Shown here: positions 45,267 to 54,887 of the stretch, one piece after another
Layout of the letters: each line of letters starts with the position of its first letter
How positions within the stretch are numbered: position 1 is the stretch's first letter
Assembly: GCF_003046795.1 (NCBI RefSeq)
Contig: NZ_PZKN01000007.1
Location: forward strand, 83,240-147,239
DNA length: 64,000 nucleotides
Direction: 5' to 3'
DNA from: Desulfonatronum sp. SC1
GTDB taxonomy: Bacteria > Desulfobacterota > Desulfovibrionia > Desulfovibrionales > Desulfonatronaceae
Program-made: the position numbers and the translations under genes
Notes under the pieces: generated by a model
Seen by the model: the letters and a program-made list of their open reading frames with translations, nothing else
What the model was told of the DNA's origin: nothing
The model's database searches: none

Positions 45267-46292
45267 ATGCATGCCAAGCAATTGCGAGTCGGCGTGGTGG
45301 GTGCCACCGGAGCGGTGGGAAGGGAAATGCTCAAGACGCTGGAACAGCGGGAATTTCCAGCGACCAGTGTTCGGGCCTTGGCCTCTTCCCGGTCCGCGGG
45401 CCAGGAAATCCCGTTCAAGGGCGGCCAATTGATCGTGGAGGAACTTGACGAAAACTCCTTTCAGGAACTGGATTTGGCCCTCTTTTCCGCCGGAGGGGGT
45501 ACGTCGGAAAAATATGCGCCCATCGCCGTCCGGTCTGGGTGCGTGGTGGTGGACAATTCCAGCGCCTGGCGCATGGATCCGGAAGTTCCTCTGGTGGTCC
45601 CGGAGGTGAACCCGGACGATTTGGCCAAGCACAAGGGAATCATCGCCAATCCCAACTGCTCGACCATCCAGATGGTCGTGGTGCTCAAGCCTCTGCACGA
45701 CGCGGGAAGAATCAAACGGGTGGTCGTCTCTACTTACCAGGCCGTTTCCGGAACCGGCCAAAAGGCCATCAAGGAGATGGAGACCCAGGTTCGCCAGATG
45801 TTCAACATGCAGGAACCCGAGGCCGAGGTGTATCCGTACCAGATCGCCTTCAACTGCCTCCCGCACATCGACGTCTTCCTGGACAACGACTACACCAAGG
45901 AAGAAATGAAGATGGTCCTGGAGACCCAAAAAATCATGGGCGATGAGACCATCCGGCTGACCGCCACCACGGTCCGGGTGCCGGTTTTCTTCGGTCACAG
46001 CGAGTCCGTGAACGTGGAGACCGAGAAGAAGATCACCCCTGCCGAGGCCCGGGTGATCCTGGCCCAAGCTCCCGGCGTGCAGGTTTTGGACAATCCCAAG
46101 GAGAAAATCTATCCCATGCCCATCCACGCCGCCGGAGAGGACCTGACCTTCGTCGGCCGCATCCGCGAGGACGAGTCCATCGCCAACGGACTGAATCTGT
46201 GGGTCGTGGCGGACAACCTGCGCAAGGGAGCGGCCCTGAACGCCGTGCAGATCGCGGAGGTGCTAGTGGAGCGGGATTTGGTCCGAGTCTAA
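45267..46292 (+). CDS. asd: Aspartate-semialdehyde dehydrogenase
   Basis: A 341-residue NADPH enzyme of the aspartate family pathway. Rossmann start VGVVGATGAVGREMLKTLEQR, active-site cysteine in NPNCSTIQM (about residue 131), YQAVSGTGQKAIKE, and RVPVFFGHSESV. GGAGTGAC precedes the ATG. Products feed methionine, threonine and lysine synthesis; metF upstream and metK farther on fit methionine metabolism. Confidence 0.96.
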   Translation: MHAKQLRVGVVGATGAVGREMLKTLEQREFPATSVRALASSRSAGQEIPFKGGQLIVEELDENSFQELDLALFSAGGGTSEKYAPIAVRSGCVVVDNSSAWRMDPEVPLVVPEVNPDDLAKHKGIIANPNCSTIQMVVVLKPLHDAGRIKRVVVSTYQAVSGTGQKAIKEMETQVRQMFNMQEPEAEVYPYQIAFNCLPHIDVFLDNDYTKEEMKMVLETQKIMGDETIRLTATTVRVPVFFGHSESVNVETEKKITPAEARVILAQAPGVQVLDNPKEKIYPMPIHAAGEDLTFVGRIREDESIANGLNLWVVADNLRKGAALNAVQIAEVLVERDLVRV

Positions 46293-46364
46293 CGGACCAT
46301 TTCTCGTTTTTCGCGGCCCGACTTTCGGGCCGCATCACATTGTACGGGACGAATTCGGAGCAGG

Positions 46365-47312
46365 ATGATGCTAACTATCGTCAACGATTCAGACGCCTAT
46401 CTGGAGCGGCTTCTCCAGGCCCCCAGGCCGGGGATCGGCGAGGTCATGGCCTTTTACGACCACCGGGTCGGCGCGATCGGCACGGACCCGCGGCTGATGC
46501 TCCTGCCCCTTGATGACCACATGGTCCATCGAGGAGACGGAGTTTTCGAAACCATGAAATTCGTGGAGCGCAAGCTCTACCAGCTTGATCCGCACGTAGA
46601 CCGGCTGATGTTCTCTGCCCGGTCGATTTTTCTCGAGCCGCCCTGCCCCTGGGAGGACATGAAGACCATGATCGTGGACGTGGCCCGGGCCGCGAACACG
46701 GACCAGGGCATGGTACGCATCCTCCTGGGGCGCGGCCCAGGAGGATTCGGTATCGATCCACGGGAATGCCCCAAAGCCGGTCTGTACATCGTGGCCTACG
46801 CCCTGCATCCGCGGCCCGAGTCCGCCTATGAAAAGGGCGTCACGGCCTCACGTTGCTCCATGCCCGCCAAGCGCGGCCTGATGGCCAAGATCAAGAGCGT
46901 CAACTATCTGCCCAACGTGCTGATGAAGCGCGAGGCCGTGCAAGCAGGCTGCGACTATTCGCTGTGTTTTGACGACGACGGATTTCTGGCCGAAGGGGCC
47001 GTGGAAAACGTCTGTCTCGTGGACGCCCAGGGACGTTTGGTGGTTCCGGAGTTGAACAACGCCTTGACCGGAACCACCCTGATGCGCGCCTTGGACGCGA
47101 TTAAGGACGAAATGTCGGTGGTCTTCCGCCAGGTCACCGAGGACGATGTCTACTTGGCGCGGGAAGTGATCCTCCTGGGCACGACCATCGACGCCCTGAG
47201 CGTGGTCCGCTTTAACAAGAAACCCATCCACGACGTTCGACCCGGACCGGTGAGCAAAAAGATGCGCCAGTTTTTGATCCAGGACCTGCAGGAAAACGGT
47301 ATTGTCCTGTAG
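46365..47312 (+). CDS. Class IV PLP aminotransferase / aminodeoxychorismate lyase-like
   Basis: A 315-residue fold-type IV PLP enzyme. HRGDGVFETMKFVERKLYQLDPHVDRL is the N-terminal signature; the Schiff-base lysine is in AKIKSVNYLPNVLMKREA; GFLAEGAVENVCLV and LTGTTLMRAL bind the cofactor phosphate. Candidates are PabC (folate), IlvE or D-amino-acid aminotransferase; sequence alone does not decide. A ~45-residue N-terminal extension precedes the first conserved motif. Confidence 0.85.
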   Translation: MMLTIVNDSDAYLERLLQAPRPGIGEVMAFYDHRVGAIGTDPRLMLLPLDDHMVHRGDGVFETMKFVERKLYQLDPHVDRLMFSARSIFLEPPCPWEDMKTMIVDVARAANTDQGMVRILLGRGPGGFGIDPRECPKAGLYIVAYALHPRPESAYEKGVTASRCSMPAKRGLMAKIKSVNYLPNVLMKREAVQAGCDYSLCFDDDGFLAEGAVENVCLVDAQGRLVVPELNNALTGTTLMRALDAIKDEMSVVFRQVTEDDVYLAREVILLGTTIDALSVVRFNKKPIHDVRPGPVSKKMRQFLIQDLQENGIVL

Positions 47313-47387
47313 CCGAGACTCATCCAGGGCTTGCACGGTCCGGGACAGTCCACTTTTCAAGCAGTATCGCTTGGGTTGAGCCGGCGC

Positions 47388-48716
47388 ATGCTCCTGCTCT
47401 ACCGTCTGCTTTTTCCCGTCGCCCTGCTCGCGGCCCTACCCTTCTATCTGCCGCGAATGCTGCGTCGAGGCGGCTATGCCCGGCATTTCGGCCAGCGTCT
47501 GGGCCGGGTTCCGAACATCCCGGCACCGCCCGCCGAAGCCAGCCGGATATGGATCCATGCCGTCAGCGTCGGAGAGTTGCAGGCCTTGGGGCCGCTGCTG
47601 GAATTGCTACTCCAAGAGCATCCAACGACCCAGATTGTGATGACCACCACCACCAGCACGGGGTATACTCTGGCCGAGCGCAAGTACGGCCAGCGACTTG
47701 CCTACCTCGGCTATTTTCCGGTGGACTTCTGGCCCGTCAGCCGACGGGTTTGGAATCGGCTTCAGCCGGACCTGTGCATACTGATGGAAGGGGAAATCTG
47801 GCCGGAGCACCTTCACCAGGCCCGACTTCGCGGCGTCCCGACGGTGTTGATCAACGCCCGGCTCTCGGAGCGGTCCTTCCGTCGCTGGCAGGCTCTGCCG
47901 CGTCCACTGCGCGAGCCCTTCGCCATGCTGTCCCTGGTCGTTTCCGCTTCGGAAGAGGATGGACAGCGTTTCGCGCGCCTGGGGATCGCGGCGGATCGGA
48001 TCGTGACCAGCGGCAACCTCAAGTTGGATATTGCCCCGGACCCGATCTTGGATTCCGCCGAATTGGAACGGTTGCGCGCGGACTTGGGCCTGGGGACCGT
48101 GGGAAATCGTGCGGACCGCGAAGACGCATCGCGCCCCCTGGTATTAGCTGGAGCCTCCACCTGGCCGGGAGAGGAGCGGATGCTGCTGCGGGTGGCCCGC
48201 AAGCTCGCGAATCATGGGCTGCCGTGTAAGCTGCTGTTGATCCCCCGTCACGCTGAGCGCCGGGGCGAGCTGCGGGACTTGCTGATCAAGAAGGTCATCG
48301 CCGCGCACTTCCGGTCCACTGGCTCCGCCGAGGGACCGGTGGACGTGGCCGTGGCCGACACCACCGGGGAGATGGTTCGCTTACTTCAGGCCGCGGATGT
48401 GGTCTTCGTGGGCAAAAGCATGGCTCCGCACAAGGGCGGCCAGAATCCCATCGAGGCCGCGGCCCTGGGCAGGCCCGTGCTGTTCGGGCCGAACATGCAG
48501 AATTTTCAGGCCGTGGTCGATTCCCTGCTTGCGGCAAAGGCTGGCAAGGTCGTTCGGGATGAAGCGGAATTGGTCGACGCTACGACGGCGCTGTTGCGCG
48601 ATCAGGCCGAGCGAAGGGCCATGGGCCAGGCGGCCCGGAGTTGGCACCAAGCCGGAAAAGGAGCTACGAGACGGACCGTGGACGCCATCAGCCGCTTTCT
48701 GGGGCCACGTCGCTGA
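47388..48716 (+). CDS. waaA: 3-deoxy-D-manno-octulosonic acid transferase
   Basis: A 442-residue Kdo transferase adding Kdo to lipid A. An N-terminal TM anchor (LLLYRLLFPVALLAALPFYLP) is followed by IWIHAVSVGELQALGPLL, MEGEIWPEHLHQARLRGVPTVLINARLSERSF and the C-terminal nucleotide-sugar part with FVGKSMAPHKGGQNPIEAAALGRPVLFGPNMQNF. The ATG at 47388 is preferred over an upstream TTG (47331) as it opens the TM anchor. It converges with and overlaps the heptosyltransferase gene by 29 nt. Confidence 0.94.
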   Translation: MLLLYRLLFPVALLAALPFYLPRMLRRGGYARHFGQRLGRVPNIPAPPAEASRIWIHAVSVGELQALGPLLELLLQEHPTTQIVMTTTTSTGYTLAERKYGQRLAYLGYFPVDFWPVSRRVWNRLQPDLCILMEGEIWPEHLHQARLRGVPTVLINARLSERSFRRWQALPRPLREPFAMLSLVVSASEEDGQRFARLGIAADRIVTSGNLKLDIAPDPILDSAELERLRADLGLGTVGNRADREDASRPLVLAGASTWPGEERMLLRVARKLANHGLPCKLLLIPRHAERRGELRDLLIKKVIAAHFRSTGSAEGPVDVAVADTTGEMVRLLQAADVVFVGKSMAPHKGGQNPIEAAALGRPVLFGPNMQNFQAVVDSLLAAKAGKVVRDEAELVDATTALLRDQAERRAMGQAARSWHQAGKGATRRTVDAISRFLGPRR

Positions 48717-49734
48717 GCTGTACCCGAACGGCCTCCAATACCACCTCGGGCTGGAGCAGACGCATGTCGCCGCCGGGGGCGCACAGGACGTGATTGCGTC
48801 GGTCGTCTCCGGGATATGGCCGGTATTTGGCCGAATCCGTAGGGCCAAACAGGGCCAGGGTGGGCACGCCTATGGCAGCGGCTAGATGCAGCGGCCCGCT
48901 GTCGTTGCCGACCACCAGACGGGCCTGGGCGATGAGGGTGGGCAACTCGGCAAGGGCGGTTTGTCCGGTCATGTTCAAAAAGCGCGGAGTGTTCGACTCC
49001 GAAAGACCCGCGAAGCAGGGTGGACTTGGCATGGCATGGGCTCCGGCCCAGGACGCGGAAGCGTCGGGCAGGGCGTCGAGCAGCAGCTTGGTCAGTGCCG
49101 CGTAGCCCGGCCAATTCTTTTCAGGCCGGCTGCTTTCGGGAAACAGCAGGATCGGCTTGGGCTTCGCGATTGCCGGGATGGGCTCCAGCCGGTCAGGGCG
49201 GTCTGATTGGTGATTGTCTTGACGTGGGTAGGTTTTGATTTCCGGCGGACGCTCAGGCGGTCGGAAAGGCAGTCGGGCGACGATGGTCCTGGGCAAGCCC
49301 AAAAGAGGCAGAAATTCGGCCAGGATGTCCACGGCGTGGGCGTCGCGGCCGGCGGTTGGCAAGGGCGTAGACTGGTGGTATGCGATTCCCGCTCCTTCCC
49401 GTGCGTCGCTTCGACCGACGACCACGTCGGCCCGGGCCGCCAAGGCGATCAGTCCGCTACGGGCCAAGCCTTGCATGTCCAGGACATGGGAATAGCGCCG
49501 CTTGCGCACGACGCGGATCAAGCGCAGAAACCCGGTTGGTCCTCCGTGGCGCTGGAAAAGCAGGACGTCGTCCACCACCGGGCAAGCCGCCACCAACGGC
49601 GCGAAAACGTCCCGGCAGACCCAGTCGATCCGGACCCCCGGAAATCCGGCCTTGATCATTTGGGCGACGAGCAGCCCGTGTACGATGTCCCCGAGGGATG
49701 AAGGCTTGATGATCAGAACCGTGGGAGAATGCAT
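48688..49734 (-). CDS. Glycosyltransferase family 9 heptosyltransferase
   Basis: A 348-residue GT9 enzyme for LPS inner-core heptose. N-terminal VLIIKPSSLGDIVHGLLVAQMIK, LDMQGLARSGLIALAAR, and the donor-binding VVGNDSGPLHLAAAIGVPTLALFGPTDSAKYRPY are characteristic of WaaC/WaaF. A short charged insertion with QDNHQSDRPDRLEP (about 170-185) is a low-complexity linker between the two domains. Paired tail-to-tail with waaA, consistent with LPS core synthesis. Confidence 0.9.
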   Translation of the reverse strand: MHSPTVLIIKPSSLGDIVHGLLVAQMIKAGFPGVRIDWVCRDVFAPLVAACPVVDDVLLFQRHGGPTGFLRLIRVVRKRRYSHVLDMQGLARSGLIALAARADVVVGRSDAREGAGIAYHQSTPLPTAGRDAHAVDILAEFLPLLGLPRTIVARLPFRPPERPPEIKTYPRQDNHQSDRPDRLEPIPAIAKPKPILLFPESSRPEKNWPGYAALTKLLLDALPDASASWAGAHAMPSPPCFAGLSESNTPRFLNMTGQTALAELPTLIAQARLVVGNDSGPLHLAAAIGVPTLALFGPTDSAKYRPYPGDDRRNHVLCAPGGDMRLLQPEVVLEAVRVQLSDVAPESG

Positions 49735-49747
49735 GACGATGATGTAT

Positions 49748-49871
49748 CAGTCCGTTGAAAAACCTACAATTGCTGCGTCGCCGCAAAAAGTTCAAACGCT
49801 CACGTATGAATAAATACGCTTTGATCGTGACCTTTTTTTGTTCCTTGCACTTGGGGTTTTTGAACGGACTG
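49748..49871. repeat. 124-bp inverted-repeat element (MITE/REP-like)
   Basis: Ends CAGTCCGTTGAAAAACC (49748-49764) and GGTTTTTGAACGGACTG (49855-49871) are inverted copies with one mismatch. The interior has GCGTCGCCGCAAAAAG and a central TATGAATAAATACGCT stretch. No coding capacity. It fills the divergent spacer between the heptosyltransferase and the ABC transporter genes. Confidence 0.7.
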
Positions 49872-49936
49872 TTCGGATAAGGATTTTTCAACACTCAATG
49901 ATGCCAATGGGTGTTTACGGGGAGCGACGCGTCACG

Positions 49937-51703
49937 ATGCGAGTAAAGCAAAGCGAAGGATTGTTCAAACGTTTTTTGCCCTATTTCGCCCTGCTGGGCG
50001 CGGTACGGCTGCAGTTCGCGGCGGCCATTTTTTTCGGGGTGATTTTCGGCGTGGCCAGCGGCTTCGGCCTGCCCTTCATGGCCGACCGGGTTTTTCCGGT
50101 TATTTTCGGTCCCGAACCGCCTCCTACGGCCATTCTGCTGACGGTGACCGCGCTCATTCCCGTCGTCTTCCTGATCCGCGCCGCCAGCGGGTTCCTGAAC
50201 GTCTACCTGATCCACTACTGCGGCGGGAAGGTGCTGGAAGCGCTGCGGGTGCGAGTCTTCAGCAAGCTGCAGGAATTGCCGCTGGCCTTTTATCAAAAAA
50301 ACAAAAGCGGCGACCTGCTGGCCCGGGTGGTCAACGACACCGGGCAGCTCCAGGGGGTAGTGACCAACGTGGCCAACGACCTGATCAAGCAGCCGTTGAC
50401 CTTTATCGGAGCCCTGGGCGCGGTGGTCTACCTGTCCATGAAGCAGCAGGACCTGCTCTTCGTGCTGCTGGCCTTGCTGCTGGTTCCGGTCTGTATCCTG
50501 CCCATCCGGATCATCGGCAAGAAACTGCTTCACCGGGCTCACCGGTTCCTGGCCCAGACCGCGGACCTGACCACCATCCTGAACGAAAATCTCACGGCGA
50601 CCAAGGAAGTCCGGGCCTTCGGCCTGGAAAAACGGGAAATCCGCAAGTTCGAGCAGGCCGCTCAAGGTCTGTTCCACTGGGCCATGAAGGTGGTCAAGTA
50701 CTCGCACATCCTTTCTCCGACCATCGAAGTGGTGGCCGCCATCGGGGTGGCCGGAGCCGTGTTTTACGCGGCTTCAAGGGGAGTCAGTCTGGAGACGATT
50801 CTTCCCCTGATCTTCGCGCTGTACATGGCCTACGAACCGGTCAAAAAACTGGGGCGGATCCACAATGAAATCCGCAAGGGCGAGGCATCCCTGGAGCGCC
50901 TGGAGTATATTCTGAACACCGAGGACACGGTCCCCGACCCCGAAGCCCCCCAGAGCATGTCCTTGGGGCAGGTGCGGGGGGAAATTCGTTTCGAGCGCGT
51001 TTTTTTCGCCTACGAACAGGGCATCCCTGTGCTCCAGGACGTCAACGCGACCATTTCCCCCGGTGAAGTGGTGGCCCTGGTGGGCCCCAGCGGGGCGGGC
51101 AAGACAACCTTCGCGAACCTGATCCCCCGGTTCTACGACGTTTCCGCGGGCGCGATCCGCGTCGACGGCATGGACGTGCGCGACGTGCGCAAGGAAGACC
51201 TGCGACGGGCCATGGCCATCGTGCCCCAAGACCCTGTGCTGTTCAACGATACGGTGCGCTCCAACATCCTGGCCGGCAACCTGGACGCCCCGCCCGAGGC
51301 CGTGGAATACGCAGCGGAGAGGGCGTTTGCCCACGAGTTCATCCACGAACTGCCCCACGGATATGAAACCGTGGTCGGAGAAAAGGGCATGCGCCTTTCC
51401 GGCGGTCAGAAGCAACGCTTGGCCCTGGCCCGGGCCTTCCTGCGCAACGCCCCGATCTTGATCCTTGACGAGGCCACCTCGGCCCTGGACGCCACCAGCG
51501 AGGATATGATCCAGCAGGCCTTGGCCGGTCTGATCCAGGACAAGACCGTACTGATCATCGCCCACCGCTTCAGCACCATCCGGCTGGCATCACGAATCCT
51601 CCTGTTCGAAAACGGCCGGATCAAAGCCACCGGGGACCACGAAAAACTCTACATCACGTCCAACGTCTACAAAAAGCTCTATGATCAGCAATATATGACG
51701 TAG
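49937..51703 (+). CDS. MsbA-type ABC exporter (fused permease-ATPase)
   Basis: A 588-residue half-transporter. Six TM helices (about 20-310; FAAAIFFGVIFGVASGFGLP is the first) are followed by a nucleotide-binding domain: Walker A VGPSGAGKTTFAN, Q-loop VPQDPVLFNDTVRSNI, signature LSGGQKQRLALARAF, Walker B ILILDEATSALD and the H-loop IIAHRFSTI. Lipid A flippase is the best guess given the LPS genes beside it. ATG 49937 is chosen; upstream ATGs at 49898-49907 would extend into the repeat-rich spacer. Confidence 0.92.
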   Translation: MRVKQSEGLFKRFLPYFALLGAVRLQFAAAIFFGVIFGVASGFGLPFMADRVFPVIFGPEPPPTAILLTVTALIPVVFLIRAASGFLNVYLIHYCGGKVLEALRVRVFSKLQELPLAFYQKNKSGDLLARVVNDTGQLQGVVTNVANDLIKQPLTFIGALGAVVYLSMKQQDLLFVLLALLLVPVCILPIRIIGKKLLHRAHRFLAQTADLTTILNENLTATKEVRAFGLEKREIRKFEQAAQGLFHWAMKVVKYSHILSPTIEVVAAIGVAGAVFYAASRGVSLETILPLIFALYMAYEPVKKLGRIHNEIRKGEASLERLEYILNTEDTVPDPEAPQSMSLGQVRGEIRFERVFFAYEQGIPVLQDVNATISPGEVVALVGPSGAGKTTFANLIPRFYDVSAGAIRVDGMDVRDVRKEDLRRAMAIVPQDPVLFNDTVRSNILAGNLDAPPEAVEYAAERAFAHEFIHELPHGYETVVGEKGMRLSGGQKQRLALARAFLRNAPILILDEATSALDATSEDMIQQALAGLIQDKTVLIIAHRFSTIRLASRILLFENGRIKATGDHEKLYITSNVYKKLYDQQYMT

Positions 51704-51819
51704 GCGATGTATGCTTGAAATATCCCATCCCTAAATCCGCGAATTCTTTTTCTCGGGGCATCTTTGCCGATGAGAGCGTTTTACGGAGCTCAGAATCCGA
51801 AGACGCGGCTCCCGTGGTG

Positions 51820-53196
51820 TTATCCGACGTGTTGTAGCCCCAGGTACCATGTGGCGATTCCGAAGTAGATCATGATTCCGAAGATGTCGGCCAGGGAAGC
51901 GATCAGCGGGGCGCTGGCCGTGGCCGGGTCCAGCCGGAAGCGCGTCAGCAGGAAGGGCAGGGACATGCCCATCAGGCTGCCCATGAGCACGATGATGACC
52001 ATGCTCATGGCCACGACCATGGTCACGTCCGGCCCGACCCGGAAGATCCCGATCATGGACACCGCCATGCCCATGCACAGCCCGATGGCCAAGGCGATGA
52101 GGATTTCCCGGCTGAGCAGCTTGAACCAGTCCTTCATATGCACCTCCCCCGTGGCCAGGGCGCGGACCATCAGCGTCGCGGATTGCGAGCCGGCATTGCC
52201 GCCGCTGCCGATAAGCAGAGGCAGGAAAAACACCAGGGAAACCACCGCCTGAATAGTGTTCTCGAAGTAGGCAATGCCGGCCCCGGAAAAAATATTCACG
52301 AAGACCAGGGCCAAGAGCCAGGGCACGCGCTTCAAAAAAAGGTAGTAGAGATCCGCGGGCTTGAACCCGCTGAGGTCCGAGGCCGACGGACCGAAGCCTT
52401 CGGCGATGGAGCCCATGCGGTGGAAGTCCTCGGAGGCCTCTTCCTCGATGACGTCGTGAACGTCGTCAAAGGTGATGATTCCGATCAATGCGTCCTTCTC
52501 GTCGACCACCGGCACGGCCAGGATATCGTACTTGGCCATGGTTTTAGCTACGTCTTCCTGGTCGTCGGCGACATGAACGGTGATCGGATCCCGGCGCATC
52601 ACTTCCTCGACCTTCTTCTCCGGCGGGGCCATGATCAAATCCCGCAGTGAGACCAGGCCGATTAGACACCGCTCCTCGTCGATGACGTAGGTGTAGTAGA
52701 TGGTCTCCTTGTCCGGCGCCTCCAGGCGCAGCTTGTCCAAGGCCTGCCTCGCGGTGAGGGACGGCTTGAGCACCGCGTAGTCGGAGGTCATTAACGCTCC
52801 GGCCGTGCCTTCGACATAGGCCCCCAGACGGATGATGTCCTCGCGTTCAGCCCTGGCCAGCAGCCGCAGGACGTTTTGCCGGCGTTCTTCGGGGAGGAGC
52901 TGGATCAGGTCCACCCGTTCGTCGGAAAACATGTTCGTGATGATTTCCGCCAGCCGCTTGTCGGACAGGCGGAGCACGATGTCCATCTGCAGGTCCGCGT
53001 CCAGTTGACCCAGGACCTCCGCGCTGTGGTGCGGAAAGAGGGTCTCCAGGACCTGGGCCGCGTCCTTCGTGGACAGCTCATCCAGGGAGTCGGCCAGATC
53101 GGCCGGATGCAGGGAAGCTGTAAAATCCCGGAGCGCCTTGGGATTTCCGGCCTCCAGATACTCGTTCAGCGTCGAGATAATTTGTGGATCTTTCAT
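51820..53196 (-). CDS. mgtE: Magnesium transporter MgtE
   Basis: A 458-residue Mg2+ channel: N-terminal superhelical domain (about 1-130), two CBS domains (about 135-260; YYTYVIDEERCLIGLVSLRDL, AVPVVDEKDALIGIITFDDV) that gate the pore by Mg2+ binding, then five TM helices with LPLLIGSGGNAGSQSATLMVRAL (pore motif). AGGAGGCG precedes the ATG. Single gene with a long, structured leader. Confidence 0.95.
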   Translation of the reverse strand: MKDPQIISTLNEYLEAGNPKALRDFTASLHPADLADSLDELSTKDAAQVLETLFPHHSAEVLGQLDADLQMDIVLRLSDKRLAEIITNMFSDERVDLIQLLPEERRQNVLRLLARAEREDIIRLGAYVEGTAGALMTSDYAVLKPSLTARQALDKLRLEAPDKETIYYTYVIDEERCLIGLVSLRDLIMAPPEKKVEEVMRRDPITVHVADDQEDVAKTMAKYDILAVPVVDEKDALIGIITFDDVHDVIEEEASEDFHRMGSIAEGFGPSASDLSGFKPADLYYLFLKRVPWLLALVFVNIFSGAGIAYFENTIQAVVSLVFFLPLLIGSGGNAGSQSATLMVRALATGEVHMKDWFKLLSREILIALAIGLCMGMAVSMIGIFRVGPDVTMVVAMSMVIIVLMGSLMGMSLPFLLTRFRLDPATASAPLIASLADIFGIMIYFGIATWYLGLQHVG

Positions 53197-53510
53197 GGAG
53201 CGCCTCCTGGCCCGTGGTCGTGAGCAAGGGCGCGCCGAAGAAGGGGCTCCGCGGGAAACGGACTACGCGTTAAGAATACGTGGTTCCCGCGAAAAACGGT
53301 GCGCCGTGCCGAACCTCGGGCAAGGCTGAGGGAGGTTGAGATTGTCGGGTGCTACTGCCACCATCGTCCATTCGTGAAAACTCCGTCTTGAGGTAATCGA
53401 AAACGAGCGTTTAGGAATCGGCCTGTAGAAATTGGGGGAAGAAAACGCCCAAACCAAAGCCCAAAGCATGTGGTTCGTAACTGGTTTTAGGCGTGAATTC
53501 AAGAGAGACG
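53197..53510 (-). other. 314-nt mgtE leader/spacer without genes
   Basis: No coding sequence convincing on either strand. Toward mgtE it can form stem-loops: CGCGGGAA/TTCCCGCG (53250-53257 with 53284-53291) and the palindrome ACGGTGCGCCGT (53296-53307). A Mg2+-sensing M-box is possible for an mgtE leader, but I cannot recognise its conserved core. Confidence 0.5.
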
Positions 53511-53545
53511 AAAAAAGACGAGGCGTCACGGCCTCGTCTTTTTTT
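53511..53545 (-). terminator. Bidirectional terminator after the flavoprotein gene
   Basis: Arms AAAAAAGACGAGGC (53511-53524) and GCCTCGTCTTTTTT (53531-53544) with a 6-nt loop; A-run and T-run on the two sides allow function in both directions. 24 nt past the stop of the minus-strand gene. Confidence 0.85.
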
Positions 53546-53568
53546 CGTGCTTTCGTTAACCGAGGAGG

Positions 53569-54660
53569 TCAAACCGCCGCGGGTCCGGCGCAGGCGTCGT
53601 CGTATTCCGCCTCCAGAGACTCCATCAATTCCTTTACCGAGAGCAGCTTTTTCACCCGGTGCGCCGTTTGCCCCGCAAAGGCAAAACCGAGGTTCAGGCG
53701 TCCCTTTTTGGCGTTGGCCAGGGCTTGGGCGATGCAGTACGGACTTTTTTTGACATCGCAGGTGACGATGCAGTGGTACGGGCACTTGTACGGCTTGCGC
53801 TTGCCTTCCTCCACATCGGCGAGGAACTGGTTTTTCAAGGCCCGGCCCGGCATGCCCACCGGGCTCTTGATCACCGTAACGTCGCCTTCCTTGGCGTCGA
53901 TAAATGCCTGCTTGAAAGCCATGTCCGCGTCGCATTCGTGGGTGGCCACGAAGCGGGTTCCCAGTTGGACCCCGGCGGCGCCCATGCGCAGATACTTGCA
54001 GATGTCCGCGCCGCTGAAGATGCCGCCGGCGGCGATCACCGGAATGGCCCGGCCGTGTTCCTGCTCAAAGGGCTTGACCGCGTCGATGACTTGAGGGACC
54101 AAGGTTTCAAGCTGGTATTCCGGGTCGTCCAACTGCTCGGCCTTGAAACCCAGGTGCCCCCCGGCCAGAGGGCCTTCGACCACGAAGCCGTCCGGAAGAT
54201 AGTTGAACTTTGAAAGCCACTTCCTGCAAATGATGGCCGCGGCCCGGCCCGAGGAAACGATAGGCACCAGCTTGGTCTGCGAGTCCTCGGTGAGATACTT
54301 GGGCAGGTCGAAGGGCAGACCGGCGCCGGAAAAGATGACGTCGATCTTCTCCTGGATGGAAGTTCGAACCAGGTCGGCGAAATTGCTCAGCGCGACCATG
54401 ATGTTCACGCCGAGGATGCCTTTGGTCATTTCCTTGGCCTTGCGGATTTCCCGCTGCAAGGCACGGATGTTGGCCTCGGCGTAATTTTTGGCCAGATCCG
54501 GCTCGCTCATGCCGATCATGGCGGCGGAAATCACGCCGACCCCGCCTTGATTGGCCACGGCGGCGGAAAGGCCGGAAAGCGATATGCCCACCCCCATGCC
54601 GCCTTGGACGATGGGGACCTTGGCAATCATGTCGCCAAAACGTAAACTGGGAAACGTCAT
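53569..54660 (-). CDS. FMN-dependent nitronate monooxygenase/FabK-like flavoprotein
   Basis: A 363-residue TIM-barrel flavoprotein of the NMO (2-nitropropane dioxygenase) superfamily: VPIVQGGMGVGISLSGLSAAVANQGGVGVIS, GVNIMVALSNF, FVVEGPLAGGHLG, IPVIAAGGIFSGAD and LRMGAAGVQLGTRFVATHEC. The C-terminal third has six cysteines (CPYHCIVTCDVKKSPYC), an extension common in anaerobe members. Could be a nitronate-detoxifying enzyme or an enoyl-ACP reductase (FabK); no fatty-acid genes adjoin. ATG 54660 with GGAGG 11 nt upstream. Confidence 0.85.
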   Translation of the reverse strand: MTFPSLRFGDMIAKVPIVQGGMGVGISLSGLSAAVANQGGVGVISAAMIGMSEPDLAKNYAEANIRALQREIRKAKEMTKGILGVNIMVALSNFADLVRTSIQEKIDVIFSGAGLPFDLPKYLTEDSQTKLVPIVSSGRAAAIICRKWLSKFNYLPDGFVVEGPLAGGHLGFKAEQLDDPEYQLETLVPQVIDAVKPFEQEHGRAIPVIAAGGIFSGADICKYLRMGAAGVQLGTRFVATHECDADMAFKQAFIDAKEGDVTVIKSPVGMPGRALKNQFLADVEEGKRKPYKCPYHCIVTCDVKKSPYCIAQALANAKKGRLNLGFAFAGQTAHRVKKLLSVKELMESLEAEYDDACAGPAAV

Positions 54661-54887
54661 GATGTGTTTGACCTCCAAATTGGGCGGCTCGGGCCTTCCC
54701 CTGCGGAAGGAATGGGGTTAGTGGCTGAACCGCGTTTATCCATTGTTTTGCGCACGTTCTTATACCATTCTTAAGTCGTCGGCAATTCGTCCGACTTCAT
54801 CCATCCGGGCCGGATTCGTTTGGCCCGAGCGACTCGTGCATCGGAATTGATCGTTTTGAAGACCAACCATTGAGGAGATTTGAAATT

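Noticed and set aside
53411..53510. Minus-strand coding extension (tail of a frame ending near 53411)
   Set aside because: It crosses the terminator at 53511-53545 and is a shadow of the flavoprotein gene.
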